From the NCBI GenBank assembly GCA_051306415.1, contig JBPPNE010000373.1, forward strand, positions 1 through 13,246: DNA of 13,246 nt. Direction: 5' to 3'. A program made the position numbers and the translations under genes. Below, in pieces: positions 1 through 6,335 of this stretch. The stretch's first letter is position 1. Every line of letters begins with the position of its first letter. The notes under the pieces are model-generated. The model made no database searches and was not told the DNA's origin. It saw only the letters and a program-made list of their open reading frames with translations. This DNA comes from CBDDRG01 sp051306415. GTDB taxonomy: Bacteria > Pseudomonadota > Gammaproteobacteria > Pseudomonadales > Porticoccaceae.

Positions 1-559
1 GCGGAAATCACGTGATAGGTCATCCGCAGCGACGCCTCGATATTCGATTCCAGAGCCGCTTCGGCAACACCGGGCGGCTGAAAATAGCGGATGTACCAGA
101 ACTTGCCGTCCAATCCGGGCGGATTGACGAGCGCGTCGGGACTTTGCGCGCGGCCCCAGTAGGGTATGACAGCCCCATCACCGCGCGCACCCGGTCGGGA
201 TAGAGCAGCGCCGTATTCCAGGCGACGATACAGCCCCAGTCCTGGCCGATCAGGGTGAAGTCGTCGTAACCGAGGGCATCGGCAATGCCGACCACATCGG
301 CGGCAAGATGAAGAATGTCGTAGTCCTCCACCGCCGCCGGCGCGTCGCTGCCGGCATAGCCGCGCTGGTCGGGCGCCGCGACCTTGTAGCCGGCGGCCAC
401 GATGGGATCGATCTGGTGGCGCCACAGATGCCAGAACTCGGGAAAGCCGTGCAGCAGAATCACCAGCGGGCCTTCGCCTTTCACCAGCGTGCGCAGGGTG
501 ACGCCGTTGGTTTGAATACCTTTGGTTTGAATGTATCGAAAAATGGGTTCGGTGATCAT
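1..559 (-). pseudogene. Epoxide-hydrolase-like alpha/beta-hydrolase, frameshifted and cut by the window edge
   Basis: The N-terminal part reads as an alpha/beta-hydrolase of the epoxide hydrolase / haloalkane dehalogenase type. It has the oxyanion-hole motif HGFPEFW (about residues 37-43), DQRGYAGSD, and the nucleophile elbow GQDWG with Asp as the likely nucleophile, where esterases have Ser. Such enzymes hydrolyse epoxides or related substrates in the cytoplasm. The start is ATG at 557-559, with only a weak ribosome binding site. At about 165-170 the family-like reading breaks after VRAVMGLS, and the original frame goes on with atypical sequence to a stop at 20-22. In the neighbouring frame, from 167 leftward, the family sequence resumes at once (IPYWGRAQSPDALVNP, then FWYIRYFQPPGVAEAALE) and stays open to the edge. 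A single missing base near 168 explains this. It may be a real inactivating mutation or a sequencing error. The C-terminal catalytic His and the cap domain lie outside the window. The gene is divergent from the dehydrogenase at 796. Confidence 0.85.
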
Positions 560-618
560 GATCGGGTTCGCCCTGTGCAGGTGGAGCGCGCTGCGCTCTG
601 GATGGCGTGTTTCGGCTC

Positions 619-624
619 AGTATA
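619..624 (-). promoter_or_regulatory. Possible -10 box for the leftward hydrolase gene
   Basis: Read on the minus strand this is TATACT, a five-of-six match to the sigma70 -10 consensus, 60 bp upstream of the hydrolase ATG. No convincing -35 hexamer stands at 16-18 bp spacing, so this is a weak call. The 236-bp gap between the divergent genes (560-795) should hold promoters for both. On the plus strand TATAGT at about 690-695 is an equally weak candidate for the dehydrogenase. Confidence 0.25.
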
Positions 625-795
625 GCCCTGCCGGCCCGGTTGCACGCTCGAGTGTTCGCCGCAACTATCCGGCGCGCGCGGCGATGGGTTATAGTTCGGC
701 GACTCAAAAACCAGGATAGCCAAGGCCTGTCCAGAGTAACGCCGAGCAGACCTGTGGTGTTCATCCAATTTATTCATCAATCAGGGGAAATCAGC

Positions 796-1650
796 ATGAA
801 AGACGTAGCAGGCAAAGTGGCCTTCATCACCGGTGGCGCGAGCGGCATGGGCCTGGGTATGGCGCGCGCCTTTTCCGCCGCCGGCATGAAGGTGATGATC
901 GGCGATATCGAACAGACAGCGCTCGACAAGGCCGTCGCCGAACTCAAGGCCAAGGGCCGCGATGTCGCCGGCGTGGTCACCGATGTCACCAAGCGCGATT
1001 CGGTGTTCGCCGCCGCGCAAAAAACCATCGACACCTTTGGCAAGGTGCACGTGGTGGTCAACAACGCCGGCATCGGCGCCAGCGGTCGCGCCGAAACCAC
1101 CAGCGAGAAGAACTGGCGCTGGACCATCGATGTCAACCTGTGGGGTGTGGTCTGGGGCCTGCAGGCGTTCGTGCCGCTGATTGAATCCCACGGCGAGGGC
1201 GGCCATATCGTCAACACGGCATCGATGGCCGGCATGTATGCCTGGGGCGAACTCAGCGCCTACAACGCCTCTAAATACGCGGCGGTCGCGATCTCGGAGA
1301 CCGCGATGGCCGAGCATCTCAACGATAACATCGGCGTCTCGGTTCTGTGCCCCGGCGTCGTCAACACCAATCTCGGCACCTCGGCGCGCAACCGTCCGGC
1401 GGAATACGGCGGCGCCACCGAGTCCCGTTCCGAGCAAATGGTCGAAATGCTGAAGAAAGGCCTTAGCCCGGATGTGGTGGGCGAGCAGGTACTGGAAGCG
1501 ATCCGCGCCGACCAGCCCTACATATTTACCGACCCTGGCCTGCGCAAATACGTGCAGGCGCGCTTCGATCGCATTTTGAAGGGCTACGACTGGGCGGCGC
1601 AGTGCGACGCCCTGAAGAAAGCCGACCAGCAGACCGACATCAATCTGTAG
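796..1650 (+). CDS. Short-chain dehydrogenase/reductase (classical SDR), NAD(P)-dependent
   Basis: This 284-residue protein has the full classical SDR signature. TGGASGMG at residues 12-19 binds the cofactor, NNAG is at 89-92, and the catalytic tetrad is N114, S143, Y156 and K160 (YNASK). An Asp at residue 37, after the second beta strand, hints at a preference for NAD over NADP. The reaction is oxidation of an alcohol or reduction of a ketone; the substrate cannot be inferred. The C-terminal tail (YIFTDPGLRKYVQARFDRI) is typical of a subfamily common in catabolic clusters. The frame is open upstream to 607, but ATG 796 is chosen because AGGGGA at 783-788 is a good ribosome binding site and the fold starts directly after it. 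It is divergent from the broken hydrolase and separated from the next gene by about 420 bp, so it is probably its own unit. Confidence 0.93.
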   Translation: MKDVAGKVAFITGGASGMGLGMARAFSAAGMKVMIGDIEQTALDKAVAELKAKGRDVAGVVTDVTKRDSVFAAAQKTIDTFGKVHVVVNNAGIGASGRAETTSEKNWRWTIDVNLWGVVWGLQAFVPLIESHGEGGHIVNTASMAGMYAWGELSAYNASKYAAVAISETAMAEHLNDNIGVSVLCPGVVNTNLGTSARNRPAEYGGATESRSEQMVEMLKKGLSPDVVGEQVLEAIRADQPYIFTDPGLRKYVQARFDRILKGYDWAAQCDALKKADQQTDINL

Positions 1651-1879
1651 TCCGATCAACGTGTCACGGCGGGGTGGCGAACCGGCTGCTCCGCCCTCCG
1701 TTGCTGACCGCACCATCCCGCATTACCGCTCGAACTGCCCTTGCCGCCGACGACAAATCGCTGGCTTCACCGCGATCACGGCGGGGTTGCAATATCGAAA
1801 AAATGGATGCTTAATATCCCGGCGTTAACCACTGGTAACACCAGCTTCCCCAGCGGTAACTCAGGTCGTTAAGCCGACA

Positions 1880-1890
1880 CCTAAATTAGG
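1880..1890. promoter_or_regulatory. Palindrome CCTAAATTAGG, possible operator
   Basis: An 11-bp perfect palindrome (CCTAA-A-TTAGG). A near copy, CCTTAAATTAGG, stands at 1961-1972 on the other side of the foldback element, followed by similar bases (GCAACTT against GTACTTT). The pair lies 181 and 99 bp upstream of the amidohydrolase ATG at 2071. They may be protein-binding sites, or one may be a copy made when the foldback element inserted. Function is inferred only. Confidence 0.3.
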
Positions 1891-1894
1891 CAAC

Positions 1895-1966
1895 TTAAGG
1901 ATGCGCTGAACAAGTCCTTCGACAAGCTCACCACGAACGGAATCAGATTATTCAGAACATCCTTAA
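1895..1966. repeat. Short foldback (MITE/REP-like) element, copy 1
   Basis: A 72-bp element with terminal inverted repeats of about 19 bp. The left end TTAAGGATGCGCTGAACAA matches the reverse complement of the right end with three differences. The middle contains TTCGACAAGCTCACCACG and the rest of a segment at 1926-1947 that recurs exactly, in inverse orientation, at 6199-6220. It has no coding capacity. It looks like a shortened relative of the element at 6121-6281. Segments of this kind (CTTCGACAAGCTCACCACGA) are, from memory, dispersed in many proteobacterial genomes. Confidence 0.7.
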
Positions 1967-2070
1967 ATTAGGTACTTTAGCGCCCACGCCCAATGACGCT
2001 GGCCAGGCGTGGCAGAAGCAACGGCCGACGACCCCAAATTCCATCCCCCAAGACAACGGAGTACGATCTT

Positions 2071-3216
2071 ATGAGCAGCCTAGGTTTCGGATGTATTTCC
2101 GCCGATTCGCATATCGTTGAACCCGCGAATTGCTACAGCGACTACATTATTTCCAAGTATAAGGATTCCGCGCCAACCATTAAACGCGACGCCACAGGTA
2201 ATGACGTCTATGTGATTCCCGGCATGACCTCGACAATCCCTCTGGGCCTGGTCGCCGCTGCCGGCCTCACCCCGGAAGAACTCGCTGAACGCCGTCAGGG
2301 CTGCACCTTCGATCAGTTGCACAAGAGCGGGTCTGACGCCACTTATCGCGTCGCGGACCAGGATCGCGATGGCGTAGTCGCCGAAATCCTCTACCCGTCC
2401 GTCGGCATGGCGCTGTGCAATCACCCCGACTTTGCCTACAAGACGGCCTGCTTCCACGCCTACAACGAATGGCTCGCGAGCTACCTCAGCGATGCGCCCG
2501 CCGGCCGGCTGTTCGGCCTCGGCCAGACCTCCTGCGAGAGTGTCGAGCAGACCATCAAGGATCTGGAAGACTGCAAGAAGAAGGGCTTCGTTGGCATCAT
2601 GATGCCCGGCAACCCGAAAGAAGCGGATTATGACCACCCCATGTACGCGCCGTTGTGGGAGTGCGCGAGCGAGCTCAACCTGCCGCTGTCGTTCCACATC
2701 CTGACCTCCAAAAGCTCGAGCGTCGACAATATCCTCGAAGCGCGCGGCAGCAAGGTCAACGGCTTCCTGGGCATCATCCGCGGCGTGCAGGACGTCCTTG
2801 GCGTGTTTGTCCTGGGCGGTGTATTTGACCGTCATCCCAAACTCAAATTGATCGCGGCGGAAGCCGATGCCGGTTGGTTGCCCCATTACGCCTACCGCAT
2901 GGATCACGCCTACAATCGCCATGGCCTCTGGCTGGGCGGCAGCAAGAACCTCAAACGGAAACCCAGCGAGTACCTCAGCGACCACGTCTGGCTGACCTTC
3001 CAGGACGACTGGACCGCGTTTAACGTCACCCACCTGATGAACCCGCGCAAGCTGGTCTGGGCCAATGACTTCCCGCACAGCGACGCCACCTGGCCTTGGT
3101 CGCAGGAAATGTTGGAAAAACACACCAGCCATCTGACTGCCCAGGAAAAACGCTGGATCATGCGTGAGAACATTATCGACTGCTACGATCTGCCGGTAGA
3201 CAAAATCCCGGCTTGA
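2071..3216 (+). CDS. Amidohydrolase family 2 metal-dependent hydrolase
   Basis: A 381-residue protein of the amidohydrolase-related family 2 (TIM-barrel, ACMSD-like). Visible marks are ADSHIVEP at residues 11-18 with H14 as a metal ligand, H209 in LPLSFHI, E264 and H272 in AAEADAGWLPHYAYRMD, and WANDFPHSDATWP at about 330-342 with D333 and H336. Members hydrolyse or decarboxylate small cyclic or carboxylated compounds using a bound metal; the substrate is unknown here. The frame is open back to 1993, but ATG 2071 is preferred: the family domain begins a few residues after it, and CGGAG lies about 9 bp upstream. There is no signal peptide, so it is cytosolic. It is followed after 14 bp by an intrinsic terminator, then by a second, unrelated amidohydrolase on the same strand. 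The upstream DNA carries palindromes and a foldback repeat. Confidence 0.9.
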   Translation: MSSLGFGCISADSHIVEPANCYSDYIISKYKDSAPTIKRDATGNDVYVIPGMTSTIPLGLVAAAGLTPEELAERRQGCTFDQLHKSGSDATYRVADQDRDGVVAEILYPSVGMALCNHPDFAYKTACFHAYNEWLASYLSDAPAGRLFGLGQTSCESVEQTIKDLEDCKKKGFVGIMMPGNPKEADYDHPMYAPLWECASELNLPLSFHILTSKSSSVDNILEARGSKVNGFLGIIRGVQDVLGVFVLGGVFDRHPKLKLIAAEADAGWLPHYAYRMDHAYNRHGLWLGGSKNLKRKPSEYLSDHVWLTFQDDWTAFNVTHLMNPRKLVWANDFPHSDATWPWSQEMLEKHTSHLTAQEKRWIMRENIIDCYDLPVDKIPA

Positions 3217-3230
3217 GTAGCGGAAGCGGC

Positions 3231-3260
3231 AAACCCGGTGTTCACGGCACCGGGTTTTTT
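3231..3260 (+). terminator. Intrinsic terminator or attenuator after the amidohydrolase-2 gene
   Basis: A 10-bp perfect stem AAACCCGGTG (3231-3240) / CACCGGGTTT (3248-3257) with a 7-base loop, running into six T residues (3255-3260) and more T-rich sequence. It starts 14 bp after the stop codon of the upstream gene. It ends only 33 bp before the next start codon, so the next gene must be reached by readthrough or from a promoter squeezed into almost no space. Confidence 0.85.
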
Positions 3261-3271
3261 CCTTTTTAAGC

Positions 3272-3287
3272 TACCTTCAAAAAGGTA
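3272..3287 (+). promoter_or_regulatory. Hairpin covering the ribosome binding site of the D-aminoacylase-like gene
   Basis: TACCTT (3272-3277) and AAGGTA (3282-3287) form a perfect 6-bp stem with loop CAAA. The 3' arm is the Shine-Dalgarno sequence of the gene starting at 3294. A competing stem, CCTTTTT (3261-3267) with AAAAAGG (3279-3285), would hide the same bases. GTAGC just after the upstream stop (3217-3221) could pair with GCTAC (3270-3274) and open the first stem. The pairing is seen in the sequence; a role in control is inferred. Confidence 0.45.
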
Positions 3288-3293
3288 ATCGTC

Positions 3294-4997
3294 ATGACCA
3301 GCTACGATATTAAAATTACTGGCGGCACCATCATCGACGGCGACAAAACACCTCGCTATCGCGGCGATGTCGGCATCAAGGACGGCAAGATCGTCGCGCT
3401 GGGCAACGCCCCCGGCGATGCCGACCAAGTGATCGACGCGACTGGCCGGATTGTTTGCCCCGGATTTGTTGACTGTCACACCCACTACGACGCCCAGATC
3501 ATCTGGGATCGCATGATGACCATCTCGCCCTGGCACGGTGTCACCACGGTGGTGCTCGGCAACTGTGGTTTCGGCGTTGCGCCGGTGCGGCCGAAAGATC
3601 GCGACACCATCATTCGCACCCTGGAAAATGTCGAGGGCATGGACGCCAACGCCCTGCGCGCCGGTCTCGGCAGTGAATGGCCCTTTGAGACCTTTCCCCA
3701 GTACATGAACACGCTGGAAGCCCGTGGTGCCGGCATCAATGTTGGCGTCTTGATCGGCCACACACCCTTGCGTATCTACGTGATGGGCGAGGACGCCACC
3801 GAGCGCAAGGCGACGCCAGATGAAGTCATTCAGATGCGTGAAATCGTCCGTGAGGCATTGCGGGCCGGAGCTCTGGGCTTTGCCTCCTCGAAGGCACCCA
3901 CTCATATCGGCGCTGGCGGCAAGCCGGTACCGAGCCGTCTCGCCGACTACCGCACTGAAATTCTCGAAATCGCCAAAGTGCTCGGCGAGGAAAAAACCGG
4001 CATGATCCAATCCACCATCGGCGGCGACGTACTCCACGATCAGTTCGCCGAGATGTCCAAGGCCGCCGACTGCAATGTGACCTGGACCGCGCTGTTGCAA
4101 GGGATTTCCCTCGGCGGTGGCGACCACCACGCCCAACTGAAAAAATCGGCCGAACTCGTCGCCGCTGGCGCCAAGGTCTACCCCCAGGTAAGCCCGCGCG
4201 CGCTCAATTTCGAAATGACCATGAAGGCGCCATTCATTTTCGAGAGCATGCCCGTGTTCAAGCCGGTATCGGCTGCCGATATTGAGGGGCGCAAAGCGAT
4301 TTACCGCGATCCGCAGTTCCGCGCCGACTTCAAGGCGGCGCTCGACAAGGGCGGCGCCCTGGCCATGGGTGGCTGGCCCAAGACACAGATTTCCCAGTTT
4401 GAGAAGAATCCATCGCTGGAAGAGCGCCTGCTGTTTGAGGTCGCCAAGGAGAGTGGCGCGCATCCGGTCGATATGCTGCTCGATCTCGCGCTCGAAAGCG
4501 ATTTGACGATGCGCATCCGCCTGCCGATCGCCAACCACGACGAGAACGAAGTGGAAATTCTGCTCAAGGATCCCAATGTGGTGGTCGGTCTGTCCGACGG
4601 CGGCGCCCACGCCAGCCAACTCTGCGATGCCTGCTTTTCGACCTACATGCTCGGCCACTGGGTACGCGAGCGCAAGTCCCTCGATCTCGAATACGCGATC
4701 TGGCTGCTGACCGCCCGCTCGGCGGACGTCTGCAATATCGACGACCGCGGCCGCTTGAAAGTCGGGCTCGCCGCCGATGTCGTCGTATTCGATGCCGACA
4801 CCGTCGGCGCCGGTGCGCTGCAACGGGTCTACGATTTCCCCGGCGGCGCCGACCGGCTGATTTCGGAGGCGAGCGGCATCGACGCGGTAGTGGTTAACGG
4901 TGTGCTGTTGCGGCAGCACAACCAGGATCAGCTGGATAGCAAGGGCAAACTTCCGGGGCGCATCCTGCGCAACGGTCGCGCGTCCACCGCCTTGTAA
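3294..4997 (+). CDS. D-aminoacylase-like amidohydrolase (N-acyl-D-amino-acid deacylase family)
   Basis: A 567-residue cytosolic amidohydrolase of the D-aminoacylase/dihydroorotase-like superfamily. The N-terminal small beta domain (ITGGTIIDGDKTPRYRGDVGI) leads to the metal motif DCHTHYDAQ with H62 and H64. Then come HGVTTVVLGNCGFGVAP with C91, GHTPLR with H156, and near the C-terminus SDGGAHA with D435 and H439. These are hallmarks of enzymes that cleave N-acyl groups from D-amino acids or related amides. However, where characterised D-aminoacylases have further histidine ligands, this protein reads KTGMIQSTIGGD (about 234-245) and TWTALLQG (263-270). It therefore belongs to a divergent subfamily with uncertain substrate. 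The start ATG at 3294 has AAAGGTAA 5-12 bp upstream, inside a hairpin. Terminators stand on both sides (3231-3260 and 5022-5055), so expression depends on readthrough of the first. Confidence 0.88.
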   Translation: MTSYDIKITGGTIIDGDKTPRYRGDVGIKDGKIVALGNAPGDADQVIDATGRIVCPGFVDCHTHYDAQIIWDRMMTISPWHGVTTVVLGNCGFGVAPVRPKDRDTIIRTLENVEGMDANALRAGLGSEWPFETFPQYMNTLEARGAGINVGVLIGHTPLRIYVMGEDATERKATPDEVIQMREIVREALRAGALGFASSKAPTHIGAGGKPVPSRLADYRTEILEIAKVLGEEKTGMIQSTIGGDVLHDQFAEMSKAADCNVTWTALLQGISLGGGDHHAQLKKSAELVAAGAKVYPQVSPRALNFEMTMKAPFIFESMPVFKPVSAADIEGRKAIYRDPQFRADFKAALDKGGALAMGGWPKTQISQFEKNPSLEERLLFEVAKESGAHPVDMLLDLALESDLTMRIRLPIANHDENEVEILLKDPNVVVGLSDGGAHASQLCDACFSTYMLGHWVRERKSLDLEYAIWLLTARSADVCNIDDRGRLKVGLAADVVVFDADTVGAGALQRVYDFPGGADRLISEASGIDAVVVNGVLLRQHNQDQLDSKGKLPGRILRNGRASTAL

Positions 4998-5021
4998 ACG
5001 GGGCGGCCGCCCTATCGGCAG

Positions 5022-5055
5022 AGGCTCGTTACCCTAGGGGTGGCGAGCCTTTTTT
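5022..5055 (+). terminator. Intrinsic terminator after the D-aminoacylase-like gene
   Basis: AGGCTCG (5022-5028) pairs with CGAGCCT (5044-5050). The stem continues inward through two G-U wobbles and ACCC/GGGT (5031-5034 with 5038-5041), leaving a three-base loop. Six T residues follow (5050-5055). This is a strong rho-independent terminator 24 bp after the stop codon, and it separates this gene from the aldo/keto reductase, which must have its own promoter between 5056 and 5148. Confidence 0.92.
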
Positions 5056-5148
5056 AATGTCGGGTGAAATGTCTGCTTTAATGCGAGTAGCGGCGGAACG
5101 GGCGTGCCCCGTCCGTCCCATCGAATGCAAAAACAAGGGGAAAGTATC

Positions 5149-6126
5149 ATGCGCTACAGAACTCTCGGCAACAGCGGGGCAAAGGTGTCAGCCATCGGTT
5201 TGGGCTGCATGGGCATGTCGGATTTTTATGGCCCGGCGGACGAAGCCGAATCCATTGCCACCCTGCACCACAGCCTCGCCATCGGGCTCAATTTTCTCGA
5301 TACCGCGGATGTCTACGGCAAGGGCCACAATGAGACGCTGATTGGCCGCGCCATCGCCGACCGTCGCAACAGCGCCTTCATCGCCACCAAGTTCGGCATC
5401 GCCGGCGCCAAGTTGAAACCGGCGGGCGGTCTCGAAATACAGGTCAATGGCCACCCGGACTACGTCCGCCAGGCCTGCGATGCCAGTCTGGCGCGACTCG
5501 GTATCGACTGCATCGACCTCTACTACCAGCACCGGGTCGATCCCAAGGTGCCCATCGAGGACACCGTCGGCGCCATGGCGGGCCTGGTCAAGGCCGGCAA
5601 GGTGCGCTTTCTGGGTCTGTCCGAGGCCTCCGCTGACCCGGCGCTGATTCGCCGCGCCAGCGCGGTACACCCGATCGCCGCCTTGCAAAGCGAATACTCG
5701 CTGTGGACGCGCGATCCGGAGACCGAAGTGCTGCCGGTGTGCACCGAGCTCAATATCGCCTTTGTGCCCTACAGCCCGCTGGGCAGAGGCTTTCTGACCG
5801 GCACCATCACCAGTACCCAGGGCATGGGCGACAAGGATTTCCGCAAATCCAACCCCCGCTTTCAGCCCGGCAATATCGAGCGGAACCTGAAACTCGCGGA
5901 GCTGATCAAGACCGTCGCAACGCGCAAGGGCTGCGCACCTGCGCAGATTGCCCTCGCCTGGCTGCTGGCACAGGGTGAGCAGATCATCCCGATCCCCGGC
6001 ACCCGCCACATCCGCAACCTCGATAGTAACGCCGGGGCAACGGACATCGCGCTGACCACCGCCGAACTGGCCGAGATCGAGGCGGCGTTCCCGATCAATG
6101 CCGCAGCCGGCAGTCGCTACGCCTAG
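5149..6126 (+). CDS. Aldo/keto reductase
   Basis: A 325-residue NADPH-dependent aldo/keto reductase of the YakC/AKR13-like type. It opens with MRYRTLGNSGAKVSAIGLGC, and the catalytic tetrad is D51, Y56, K81 and H128 (DTADVYG, ATKFG, YYQHRVDP). The C-terminal cofactor-binding stretch reads IPIPGTRHIRNLDSN. It reduces aldehydes or ketones to alcohols in the cytosol; the natural substrate is not evident. The frame is open back to 5104, but ATG 5149 is chosen because it has AAGGGGA at 5135-5141 and is where the family normally starts. It lies behind a strong terminator and so is probably transcribed from its own promoter. The last codon and the TAG stop fall inside the left inverted repeat of the foldback element that follows, so the gene's 3' end may have been reshaped by insertion. 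Confidence 0.94.
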   Translation: MRYRTLGNSGAKVSAIGLGCMGMSDFYGPADEAESIATLHHSLAIGLNFLDTADVYGKGHNETLIGRAIADRRNSAFIATKFGIAGAKLKPAGGLEIQVNGHPDYVRQACDASLARLGIDCIDLYYQHRVDPKVPIEDTVGAMAGLVKAGKVRFLGLSEASADPALIRRASAVHPIAALQSEYSLWTRDPETEVLPVCTELNIAFVPYSPLGRGFLTGTITSTQGMGDKDFRKSNPRFQPGNIERNLKLAELIKTVATRKGCAPAQIALAWLLAQGEQIIPIPGTRHIRNLDSNAGATDIALTTAELAEIEAAFPINAAAGSRYA

Positions 6127-6281
6127 GGATGCTCTGAATATATCCTTCGATCCTTCGTCAGGCTCAGGACCGACGGAGCTCAGGACGAACGGTAAGTTTC
6201 TGATTCCGTTCGTGGTGAGCCCTGAGCCTGTCGAAGGGTCGAACCATAAACGGAATCGGGTTATTCAGGGCATCTCTAGGC
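6121..6281. repeat. Foldback (MITE/REP-like) element, copy 2
   Basis: A 161-bp element whose 20-bp ends (6121-6140 and 6262-6281) are inverted repeats matching at 18 of 20 positions; the core is AGGGATGCTCTGAATA. Inside, CCTTCGTCAGGCTCAGGA on one arm faces GAGCCTGTCGAAGG on the other, giving a long imperfect hairpin. A stretch at 6199-6220 is exactly the reverse complement of 1926-1947 in the shorter copy 1. It has no coding capacity. The left end includes the stop codon of the aldo/keto reductase. As RNA the structure could end or stabilise transcripts, but it has no clear T-run. Confidence 0.8.
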
Positions 6282-6335
6282 AGCTGGCGCGCCGTAGAAA
6301 CTCCATCCGTCAATTACCAGCCTTTAGGAACCACC

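Larger units (their letters stand above)
1651..2070. other. 420-bp intergenic region, no gene seen
   Basis: No credible coding sequence on either strand. It holds a 12-bp direct repeat TCACGGCGGGGT at 1664-1675 and 1776-1787, and a short perfect hairpin CTGGT-AAC-ACCAG at 1832-1844. Further right are a foldback element (1895-1966) flanked by two near-identical AT-rich palindromes, and the leader of the amidohydrolase gene. I see no clear terminator with a T-run after the dehydrogenase. The region is richer in AT from about 1790 to 1980 than its surroundings, consistent with regulatory sequence or an insertion. Confidence 0.6.

Noticed and set aside
607..795. N-terminal extension of the short-chain dehydrogenase by 63 residues
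   Set aside because: The extension has no family similarity, and a good ribosome binding site stands before ATG 796. For the same reasons the longer starts at 1993 (amidohydrolase) and 5104 (aldo/keto reductase) were rejected.
1832..1844. Hairpin CTGGT-AAC-ACCAG as a terminator for the dehydrogenase
   Set aside because: The stem is only 5 bp, there is no T-run, and it lies about 180 bp after the stop codon.
3183..4919. A 578-codon open frame on the minus strand opposite the D-aminoacylase-like gene
   Set aside because: It mirrors a gene with clear family motifs, lacks recognisable domains and has the skewed composition of an antisense frame in GC-rich DNA. The same applies to long minus-strand frames opposite 781-1716, 2080-3132, 5188-6009, 6342-7403 and 9796-10743.
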